Part shown: positions 7,090-12,762 of the stretch, piece by piece | Layout: every line of letters starts with the position of its first letter | Numbering within the stretch: position 1 is the stretch's first letter | Assembly (NCBI GenBank): GCA_003220975.1 | Contig: QHTX01000139.1 | Location: 1 to 12,762, forward strand | Source of the DNA: Gemmatimonadota bacterium | GTDB taxonomy: Bacteria; Gemmatimonadota; Gemmatimonadetes; Gemmatimonadales; GWC2-71-9 | Length of the DNA stretch: 12,762 bases | Reading direction: 5' to 3' | Notes under the pieces: generated by a model | Seen by the model: the letters and a program-made list of their open reading frames with translations, nothing else | The model's database searches: none | What the model was told of the DNA's origin: nothing | Made by a program: the position numbers and the translations under genes

Positions 7090-9703
7090 GCACCGGCTCG
7101 GGGGCCGCCGCCGGGACGCGCTGGAACGTCAGGTGGGTCCCGTCCTTGGCCCGCTCGACCCGAACTCTGTCCCCCTCGGCGTACTGGCCTTCGAGCACGG
7201 CGAGCGCGAGCGGGTTCTGGAGCAGCCGCTGGATGGCGCGCTTCAACGGCCGCGCCCCGTACACCGGGTCGTATCCGTCGGCGACGATCAGCTGCTTCGC
7301 GGCCGGCGTCACTTCCAGGCCGAGCTTGCGATCAGCCATGAGCTGCGCGAACCGCGCAATCTGCAGGTCCACGATCTTCCCGATGTCGTCGCTCGAAAGC
7401 GGCCGGAAAATGATCGTATCGTCCACGCGGTTCAGGAACTCGGGGCGGAACGTCTGGCGCAGCAGCTCGAGCACCTTGGTCTCCACCTGCTCCCAGTTCT
7501 CGGTGCCCATCTCGAGGATGTACGGCGACCCGATGTTCGACGTCATGATGAGCACGGTGTTCCGGAAATCGACCGTGCGACCCTGGGAGTCGGTGAGGCG
7601 TCCGTCGTCGAGGATCTGCAGCAGCACGTTGAAGACATCGGGGTGCGCCTTCTCGATCTCGTCGAACAGCACCACGGCGTACGGCCGGCGGCGGATCGCC
7701 TCCGTCAGCTGGCCGCCCTCCTCGTAGCCGACGTAGCCGGGAGGCGCGCCGATCATCCGCGCCACCGCGTGCTTTTCCATGTACTCCGACATGTCGAGCC
7801 GCACCAGTGCCTTCTCGTCGTCGAACAGGAACTCGGCGAGGGCGCGCGCGGTCTCGGTCTTGCCCACGCCGGTGGGGCCGAGGAAGATGAACGAGCCGGT
7901 GGGCCGGTTGGGATCCTGCAGCCCCGCGCGGGCGCGGCGCACGGCGTTCGACACCGCCGCCAGCGCTTCGGGCTGGCCGATGACGCGCCGGCCCAGCTCC
8001 GCCTCCAGCCGCGTGAGCCGCTCGCGCTCCGACTCGAGCATCCGCGACACGGGAATCCCCGTCCACTTGGCCACGATCTCGGCGATGTCCTCGGCGTCCA
8101 CTTCTTCCTTCAGGTACTTGCCCTTCTTCTGCACGTCGGCGAGGCGCTTTTCGGTCTCGCCGATCTCTCGCTCGATGGCGGGGATCTTGCCGTAGGTGAT
8201 CTCGGCCGCGCGCTGCAGGTCGCCGCGGCGGGTCGCCTGGTCGGCCTCCGTGCGCAGCTGCTCGAGCTGCGCCTTCTTCGCCTGCAGCCCGCCGATCGTC
8301 TCCTTCTCGGCCTGCCACTGCGCCTTCATCACTTTGGACCGCTCGCGCAGCTCGGCGAGCTCTTCCTCCACGCGCGCGCGCCGCTCCTTCGACGCCTTGT
8401 CCTTCTCCTTGGCGAGCGCCGCCAGCTCGATCTCGTGCTGCACGATGCGCTCCACCTCGTCGATCTCCTGCGGCAGCGAGTCGATCTCGATCCGCAGCCG
8501 GCTCGCGGCCTCGTCCACCAGATCGATCGCCTTGTCGGGGAGGAACCGGTCGCCGATGTAGCGGTGCGACAGGGTCGCGGCCGCGACGAGCGCGTTATCC
8601 GTGATCCGGACTCCGTGGTGCACTTCATACCGTTCCTTGAGACCACGGAGAATGGCGATCGTGGCTTCGACCGACGGCTCGCCCACGTACACGGGCTGGA
8701 AGCGCCGTTCCAGCGCCGCGTCCTTCTCGATGTGCTTGCGGTACTCGTCCAGCGTCGTCGCGCCCACGACGTGCAGCTCGCCCCGCGCCAGCGCCGGCTT
8801 GAGCATGTTGGAGGCGTCCACCGCCCCCTCCGCCGCGCCCGCGCCCACCAGCGTGTGCAGCTCGTCGATGAAGACGATGTACCTCCCCTCGGCGCCCACG
8901 ATCTCCTTCAGGACGGCCTTGAGACGCTCCTCGAACTCGCCGCGGTACTTCGTGCCGGCGATCAAGGCGCCCAGATCGAGCGCGACCAAGTGCTTGTTCC
9001 TGAGCGAATCGGGCACGTCGCCGTTGACGATCCGCTGCGCCAGCCCTTCCACGATCGCCGTCTTGCCGACGCCGGGCTCGCCGATCAGCACCGGGTTGTT
9101 CTTGGTGCGTCGTGACAGCACCTGCATCACGCGACGGATCTCCTCGTCCCGGCCGATCACCGGGTCGAGTTTCCCCTTGCGTGCCTGCTCCGTGAGATCG
9201 CGGGTGAACCGCTCGAGCGCCTGGTACTTCTGCTCGGGCTCCTGGTCGGTCACGCGCTGCGAGCCGCGCACTCCCTGCAGCGCCGCCATGATGTCGTTGC
9301 GGTCCACGCCGGCGGCGGAGAGCAGCTGCTTCGCAGTGGTCCCCTTCTCCTCGAGCAGCGCGAGCAGGATATGCTCGGTCGACACGTAGGCGTCGCCCAA
9401 CGCCTTGGCTTCCTCGTCGGCGCGGTCGAGCGCCCGGGAGAGTTCGCGCGACAGCGTGGGCTCGGCGGCGGTTCCGGACTGTTTGGGGAAGCGGTCGAGC
9501 TCCCTCTCTGTCTCGGCCTTGAGCTGGGTGACGTTGAGCCCCGCCTTCTGGAGCAGCGGGACCACGATGCCGTCGTCCTGGGCGAGCAGGGCGGCAAAGA
9601 GATGGGCGTCGTTGATGACGGGGTTGCCCCGCGCGCGGGCCAGCACCCCCGCCTGCTGCAGGGCTTCCGCGGCTTTCACGGTCAAACGTTCGGGTCTGAT
9701 CAT
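7082..9703 (-). CDS. clpB: ATP-dependent disaggregase ClpB (Hsp100)
   Basis: A hexameric AAA+ chaperone that, with DnaK, pulls proteins out of aggregates after heat stress. The product has 873 residues, the usual size. Domains in order are a Clp N-domain (1 to about 145, starting MIRPERLTVKAAEALQQAG), the first AAA+ module with Walker A GEPGVGKT (208-215) and Walker B IVFIDE (276-281), a coiled-coil middle domain rich in Lys, Glu and Arg (about 400-530) that marks ClpB rather than ClpA or ClpC, and the second AAA+ module with GPTGVGKT (609-616) and VVLFDE (near 680) plus the sensor region VLIMTSNIGS. The ATG at 9703 is chosen because GGAG lies eight bases upstream (9712-9715) and the protein then begins like other ClpBs; an in-frame TTG at 9718 would use that same site as coding sequence. 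The C-terminus ends in VRA and overlaps tadA. A long open frame on the opposite strand (6854-9115) is a composition shadow. Confidence 0.97.
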   Translation of the reverse strand: MIRPERLTVKAAEALQQAGVLARARGNPVINDAHLFAALLAQDDGIVVPLLQKAGLNVTQLKAETERELDRFPKQSGTAAEPTLSRELSRALDRADEEAKALGDAYVSTEHILLALLEEKGTTAKQLLSAAGVDRNDIMAALQGVRGSQRVTDQEPEQKYQALERFTRDLTEQARKGKLDPVIGRDEEIRRVMQVLSRRTKNNPVLIGEPGVGKTAIVEGLAQRIVNGDVPDSLRNKHLVALDLGALIAGTKYRGEFEERLKAVLKEIVGAEGRYIVFIDELHTLVGAGAAEGAVDASNMLKPALARGELHVVGATTLDEYRKHIEKDAALERRFQPVYVGEPSVEATIAILRGLKERYEVHHGVRITDNALVAAATLSHRYIGDRFLPDKAIDLVDEAASRLRIEIDSLPQEIDEVERIVQHEIELAALAKEKDKASKERRARVEEELAELRERSKVMKAQWQAEKETIGGLQAKKAQLEQLRTEADQATRRGDLQRAAEITYGKIPAIEREIGETEKRLADVQKKGKYLKEEVDAEDIAEIVAKWTGIPVSRMLESERERLTRLEAELGRRVIGQPEALAAVSNAVRRARAGLQDPNRPTGSFIFLGPTGVGKTETARALAEFLFDDEKALVRLDMSEYMEKHAVARMIGAPPGYVGYEEGGQLTEAIRRRPYAVVLFDEIEKAHPDVFNVLLQILDDGRLTDSQGRTVDFRNTVLIMTSNIGSPYILEMGTENWEQVETKVLELLRQTFRPEFLNRVDDTIIFRPLSSDDIGKIVDLQIARFAQLMADRKLGLEVTPAAKQLIVADGYDPVYGARPLKRAIQRLLQNPLALAVLEGQYAEGDRVRVERAKDGTHLTFQRVPAAAPEPVRA

Positions 9704-9711
9704 AGCGCCGG

Positions 9712-9715
9712 CTCC
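9712..9715 (-). promoter_or_regulatory. Ribosome binding site of clpB
   Basis: GGAG on the minus strand, eight bases before the ATG at 9703. It decides between this ATG and the in-frame TTG at 9718, which would place the site inside the coding sequence. Confidence 0.6.
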
Positions 9716-9737
9716 CAAGGCAACGTCTATGCCGGAG

Positions 9738-9768
9738 AAAAATGCCGATTTGGCAGCAGGAAAGTCAA
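9738..9768 (-). promoter_or_regulatory. Weak promoter candidate for clpB
   Basis: On the minus strand TTGACT (9768-9763) resembles a -35 box. About 15 bases further on, CGGCATTTTT (9747-9738) could be a poor -10 box or, read differently, resembles the CCCAT-type -10 of a heat-shock sigma factor. Neither match is good. No CIRCE-type inverted repeat is seen. The spot is the only non-coding space between the upstream terminator and the clpB start, so a clpB promoter is expected about here. Confidence 0.25.
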
Positions 9769-9771
9769 AGG

Positions 9772-9804
9772 AACGAGGGCGGGATTAGCGCTCCCGCCCT
9801 CGTT
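9772..9804 (-). terminator. Intrinsic terminator of the S8 protease-like gene
   Basis: A perfect 13-bp inverted repeat: aacgagggcggga (9772-9784) and tcccgccctcgtt (9792-9804) with a seven-base loop. It lies 31 bases past the stop of the S8 gene. On the minus strand the stem is followed by cctttgacttt, which is T-rich for this genome but not a true T-run. As the stem is symmetric it could also block transcription from the other side, but no plus-strand gene ends here. The position between two same-strand genes indicates that clpB is transcribed on its own. Confidence 0.8.
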
Positions 9805-9835
9805 GCACAGCGTTTTCGCGTCGCGGCGACTCGAC

Positions 9836-11314
9836 CTACGGGCGCAGCTGAACGAGCGCTCCTACGGCGCGGGCGACGTTGATGCGGCCTCTGCCGTAGT
9901 ACGGGTCCGTTCCCGGTTCGCCTAGGTCATCGGCTGACTTCTCGATCGCGGCCCGGATCTGGTCCGGCTGCCCCTTACCCATCGTGCTGATCAGCAGCGC
10001 CGCGAGGCCGGACGTCACGGCCGCGCCGAAGGTGTTCCCACTGCTCTGCCAGCGAAGCGCACCCTGGCTGCAGGGCCGCGGGTTTCCGATGGTGACCAGG
10101 CCTGCTGTCGAGCATGTCACCCAAACGGCCGTGTTCGGGGCGGCACCGCCACCAGGTCCCGCGCCACCCGGCCCCGCCACGCTGATCGCCGAGCGACCGA
10201 AGTTGGTGGTCGGCGCCACCGCGTCGACGTTCTCCCACGGCCCGTTTACGCCCGCTGCGGCCGTCGGCGCCGTCGCAGAGACGCAGATCACGTGCACGCC
10301 ATTGCAGAACCTCCACCGGTCCTGGTCGTGGTCGAGGTCGGACGACATATTGCCGGCCGCCGCCACCAGAACGGCGCCCTTGCGGTGGGCGTAGTTGAGC
10401 GCCCGATTGATCGCCGCGATCAGGCCGGGGAGGGAGTCCTTCTTGAAGTCGATGAACGGGATGCTCAAGTGGATGACGTCCGCGCCGTGATCCGCGGCGT
10501 ACTTGATGCCCCGGATGTAGTTGTCGACCGGCCCCGTTCGCGTGCGGTCGTGCACCTTCACCCCGACGAGCGTGGTCTGCTGCGTGACGCCGGCGAGACT
10601 GTCCGCGTTGCTCGCAATCAGGGCTGCCACGGCGGTGCCGTGGGAGTGCAGGTCCGTGATCGGGTGCCTGCCGGGGAACTTCGACGCCACGAGCGCGTCC
10701 TCGGAAGGCACGAACGAGACGGAGCGAGACAGGTCCACGCGCCCGACGAGATCGGGCTGCAGATAGTCGATGCCGGTGTCCAAGATGAACACGGTCACGT
10801 CCGATGAGCCCAGATAGCCGGCGTCCCACGCCGCATTCGCCTTGATAGCCCGGAGGTTCCACTGCCTAGCGTAGTACCTGGCCCCGGCCGGTGAGGCGTG
10901 GCTCTCGGTTAATGCAACGGATGAAGCATCTGCGGCCTCGGCTTCGGCGGCGTCCGCACCCGCAGGCTCCTCGGGAGAGTCGGAACCAATCGTGATGTCG
11001 GGCTCGACGGCGTTGATGTCCTGCGTGGAAGCCAGATCCCCCGCGGCTGCATGAGTCAGTCCGCTGACGACGGCTACGCCCACGCCGTCGAGGACCGTCT
11101 CGACGGTACCGCCGCGCGCAGACACGCGCGCTGCGAAATCGGCGGGTGCGTTGTCGCCGGTGAACACGACGATGTACTTCCCATTCTCCGACGCCGAAAC
11201 GGAGCCTATCGACATGGTTGGCCTTGTGCCCGGCGGGGCCGCGGGATCCTTGCAGCGCGCGAGCGCGAGGGTGATCGAGACAGCGGCGATTGCATAGCGT
11301 GTGACGCATAACAT
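9836..11314 (-). CDS. Secreted S8 (subtilisin-family) protein with Thr in place of the nucleophile Ser
   Basis: A 492-residue protein. AGGAGG at 11326-11321, six bases before the ATG at 11314, fixes the start; the open frame extends 50 codons further but with no signal. The N-terminus (MLCVTRYAIAAVSITLALA) is a signal peptide, with likely cleavage after ALA. Cys21 follows, but the Arg before it makes a lipobox unlikely. Residues about 45-110 form an I9-type propeptide (GKYIVVFTGDNAPADFAARV), followed by a linker rich in Ala and Glu. The catalytic domain (about 150-480) shows Asp179 in FILDTGID, His225 in HSHGTAVAAL and oxyanion Asn322 in VAAAGNMSS. The nucleophile motif, normally SGTSxAAPxxSG, reads SGNTFGAAVTSG: Thr428 sits where Ser belongs and the usual Pro is Ala. 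It is either a pseudoprotease or an unusual Thr-dependent enzyme. It would act outside the cytoplasm and is divergent from a membrane-anchored regulator that may control it. Confidence 0.9.
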   Translation of the reverse strand: MLCVTRYAIAAVSITLALARCKDPAAPPGTRPTMSIGSVSASENGKYIVVFTGDNAPADFAARVSARGGTVETVLDGVGVAVVSGLTHAAAGDLASTQDINAVEPDITIGSDSPEEPAGADAAEAEAADASSVALTESHASPAGARYYARQWNLRAIKANAAWDAGYLGSSDVTVFILDTGIDYLQPDLVGRVDLSRSVSFVPSEDALVASKFPGRHPITDLHSHGTAVAALIASNADSLAGVTQQTTLVGVKVHDRTRTGPVDNYIRGIKYAADHGADVIHLSIPFIDFKKDSLPGLIAAINRALNYAHRKGAVLVAAAGNMSSDLDHDQDRWRFCNGVHVICVSATAPTAAAGVNGPWENVDAVAPTTNFGRSAISVAGPGGAGPGGGAAPNTAVWVTCSTAGLVTIGNPRPCSQGALRWQSSGNTFGAAVTSGLAALLISTMGKGQPDQIRAAIEKSADDLGEPGTDPYYGRGRINVARAVGALVQLRP

Positions 11315-11320
11315 GGGACA

Positions 11321-11326
11321 CCTCCT
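11321..11326 (-). promoter_or_regulatory. Strong ribosome binding site of the S8 gene
   Basis: AGGAGG on the minus strand with six bases to the ATG at 11314. It is the best ribosome binding site in the window and rules out the longer open frame that begins at 11464. Confidence 0.85.
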
Positions 11327-11333
11327 GAGGAGT

Positions 11334-11351
11334 CTCCGCACCGTTGCGGAG
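11334..11351 (-). other. Small inverted repeat in the leader of the S8 gene
   Basis: ctccgca (11334-11340) and tgcggag (11345-11351) form seven-base arms around a four-base loop. It lies seven bases upstream of the ribosome binding site, about where the proposed promoter would start the transcript. It may be a 5' stabilising hairpin or a protein site; a chance repeat in GC-rich DNA is possible. Confidence 0.35.
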
Positions 11352-11353
11352 CG

Positions 11354-11380
11354 ATTATCGACGCCGTACGTTCGGGTCGA
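11354..11380 (-). promoter_or_regulatory. Promoter candidate for the S8 gene
   Basis: On the minus strand GATAAT (11359-11354) matches five of six positions of the -10 consensus. TCGACC (11380-11375) is a four-of-six match to the -35 box with a short 15-base spacer. Transcription would start near 11347, giving a leader of about 33 bases with the strong ribosome binding site in it. Confidence 0.4.
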
Positions 11381-11413
11381 CGCCACACGGTAGCGGCGCC
11401 GAGTGAGCGGCTC

Positions 11414-11430
11414 GTTACGCCGGCCGTAAC
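11414..11430. promoter_or_regulatory. 17-base palindrome between divergent genes, possible operator
   Basis: gttacg (11414-11419) and cgtaac (11425-11430) are six-base arms around five G/C bases. It lies between the S8 promoter candidate and the regulator start, where a divergent pair would share an operator. The TA-containing arms stand out from the surrounding GC-rich DNA. Binding by any protein is unproven. Confidence 0.35.
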
Positions 11431-11485
11431 GGGGCGATGACGCTGACGGCTCAGCTTGCGGCATCCGCGGTGCCGGAGGCGTCGT

Positions 11486-11490
11486 GAGGG
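11486..11490 (+). promoter_or_regulatory. Ribosome binding site supporting a TTG start
   Basis: GAGGG lies six bases before the TTG at 11497. An in-frame stop at 11485-11487 means no start exists further upstream, so this site supports TTG as the initiation codon of the regulator. Confidence 0.55.
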
Positions 11491-11496
11491 CTTCCC

Positions 11497-12762
11497 TTGG
11501 TCGAGTTTCGGATTCTCGGGGCGCTGAACCTCCTCGGGGTCGACGGGCACGCGCTCACGTCGGTGCTGGCCCAGCCCAAGCGCGTCGCCCTGCTCGCCTA
11601 TCTCGCCGCCGCCACACCGCGACGGTTGCACCGGCGCGATTCCCTCATCGCACTGTTCTGGCCCGAGCTCGACCAAGAGCATGCGCGCGCCGCGCTGCGC
11701 CAGGCGCTGCACGGCCTGCGCCATGCGCTCGGTGACGGCGTGCTCGTGAGCCGCGGGGACGAGGACATCGGCCTCGACCCCGAGCGGATTCGCTGCGACG
11801 TCGTCGAGTTCGAGCGTGCGGCGGACGCGGGACGCCTAGCCGACGCCCTCGACCTCTACCGGGGTGATCTGCTCGAGGGGTTCTTCATCCGCGGCGCGCC
11901 GGCGTTTGAGCAGTGGCTCGAGGACGAGCGTGTCCGGCTGAAGGCCGTGGCCCTGCGGAACGCGACCTTGCTGGCGGAGCGCGGCGGCCTCGCCGAATCG
12001 TTGCAGTGGGGGCGGCGGGCGCTGCGGATTGCGCCGCTCGACGAGCCGACGTTGCGGCGGCTGATGCAGACGCTCGACCGGCTCGGCGACCGGGCGGGAG
12101 CGCTGGAAGCGTACGAAGCATTCGCGAAGCGCCTCGCGGCGGAGCTCGAGGCCGAACCCGCACCGGAGACCCGGGCGCTCTCAGATGCTGTCCGCGCGCG
12201 CGCGGCTACACTCTCGTCGGCCGTCACGGAGCTGTCGCCCCTCGAGACTCCCGCGGAGCTGCCCGAAGCCAGCGGTGTCCCCCGTCCTCACCGCCGCTGG
12301 CTCGGCTTCGCGGCCGCGGTGTTCAGTCTGGCCGTCGTGGTCGCAGGGGTCAGGCTGCGCGCGCGCCCGCCCACGCTTCTGAATGCGCAGCGCGTACTGG
12401 TCGTCCCTTTCGCGAACCGCACCGGCGACAGTACGCTCGATCCCCTCGGGAATCTGGCCGCCGACTGGATCACGTATGGGCTGGGGTTGACCGGGGTGCT
12501 CGAGATCGCCGACCCTGGGGCGATGGTGCTGGGAGGCAGGACCGGTAGCGCACTTCGACCCGGGCAGGCCGGCCACGAGGCCGCAGATGTGCGGGCGCTG
12601 TCCCTTGCTAGCAGTTCGGGCCTCGCCGTGTGGGGCTCCATGTACCGCCGCGATCACCGGATCGAGTTCGACGCGCAGATCACCGACGAGGCGAGCGGGA
12701 AAATCCTGCACCCCCTCGAACCGGTGCTGGGCGATCCGCGGGAGCCGCGTCCGGCGATCAGA
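11497..12762 (+). CDS. Membrane-anchored SARP/BTAD-type transcriptional regulator, 3' end outside the window
   Basis: A one-component regulator, open to the window end (422 codons visible). The frame is closed by a stop at 11485, and the only sensible start is TTG at 11497, giving LVEFRILGALNLLG as the first residues, the way such proteins begin. Residues 1 to about 95 form an OmpR-like winged helix (LAQPKRVALLAYLAA, then HRRDSLIALFWPELDQEHARAALRQAL). Residues about 100-240 are a bacterial transcriptional activation (BTAD) helical-repeat domain (DALDLYRGDLLEGFF, FEQWLEDERVRL, GALEAYEAFAKRLAAEL). One transmembrane helix, WLGFAAAVFSLAVVVAGVRL (268-287), follows. Beyond it a FlgO/TolB-like domain begins (RVLVVPFANRTGDSTLDPLG, then LAVWGSMYRRDHRIEFDAQI). 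DNA binding in the cytoplasm and sensing outside the membrane is inferred from this order, as in CadC or ToxR. It is divergent from the S8 gene, its most obvious target. The combination is one I associate with Gemmatimonadota. The ligand is unknown. Confidence 0.85.
   Translation, partial: MVEFRILGALNLLGVDGHALTSVLAQPKRVALLAYLAAATPRRLHRRDSLIALFWPELDQEHARAALRQALHGLRHALGDGVLVSRGDEDIGLDPERIRCDVVEFERAADAGRLADALDLYRGDLLEGFFIRGAPAFEQWLEDERVRLKAVALRNATLLAERGGLAESLQWGRRALRIAPLDEPTLRRLMQTLDRLGDRAGALEAYEAFAKRLAAELEAEPAPETRALSDAVRARAATLSSAVTELSPLETPAELPEASGVPRPHRRWLGFAAAVFSLAVVVAGVRLRARPPTLLNAQRVLVVPFANRTGDSTLDPLGNLAADWITYGLGLTGVLEIADPGAMVLGGRTGSALRPGQAGHEAADVRALSLASSSGLAVWGSMYRRDHRIEFDAQITDEASGKILHPLEPVLGDPREPRPAIR

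Noticed and set aside
6854..9115. A 753-codon open frame on the plus strand opposite clpB
   Set aside because: It is antisense to an unmistakable ClpB, has the repetitive Arg/Leu/His/Asp composition of a GC-rich shadow frame and shows no domain.
11322..11332. CTCCT and AGGAG half-sites next to the S8 ribosome binding site, as a sequestering hairpin
   Set aside because: Only one base separates the arms, so a stable hairpin cannot form; at most three pairs would close.
11315..11464. Fifty extra codons before the S8 signal peptide
   Set aside because: The strong ribosome binding site at 11321-11326, the promoter candidate and the signal peptide all place the start at 11314.

Overview
The window is high-GC bacterial DNA, packed with genes and almost free of intergenic space. 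The best clue to the organism is the regulator at the right end: a SARP/BTAD-type activator with one membrane helix and a C-terminal FlgO/TolB-like domain, a layout I associate with Gemmatimonadota. GTG and TTG starts and very short gene spacing fit that. The assignment is an inference from protein style, not from a marker gene. No mobile element, CRISPR array, tRNA, rRNA or stretch of more than 300 bases without a gene was seen.

Positions 1-6583 (+ strand) are one tightly packed catabolic operon, entered in the middle: a Rid-family protein (5' end outside the window), a crotonase-fold acyl-CoA enzyme, an acyl-CoA dehydrogenase, a two-domain flavoprotein of the 2-aminobenzoyl-CoA monooxygenase/reductase type, tryptophan 2,3-dioxygenase and a kynureninase-type PLP enzyme. 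Read as a pathway, the last two genes turn tryptophan into N-formylkynurenine and kynurenine into anthranilate. The fused flavoprotein would hydroxylate and reduce anthraniloyl-CoA so that it loses aromaticity. The dehydrogenase, the crotonase and perhaps the Rid protein would then process the alicyclic CoA thioester by beta-oxidation-like steps and remove its nitrogen. Kynurenine formamidase and anthranilate-CoA ligase are expected but not in the window. Their likely place is upstream.

Positions 6628-9703 (- strand) are housekeeping genes: the disaggregase ClpB followed, with an 8-base overlap, by the tRNA adenosine deaminase TadA. They converge on the catabolic operon.

Positions 9836-11314 (- strand) encode a secreted subtilisin-family (S8) protein with a signal peptide and an I9 propeptide. 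The nucleophile motif has Thr where Ser is expected. A perfect 13-bp stem follows the gene and probably terminates it just before clpB. Divergent from it, across 182 bases containing a promoter candidate and a 17-base palindrome, is the membrane-anchored SARP-like regulator, cut off by the window end.

The most interesting points are the CoA-dependent tryptophan/anthranilate route with an embedded Rid protein, the crotonase with an isomerase-like active site, and the S8 protein with a D-H-Thr triad beside a one-component membrane regulator.
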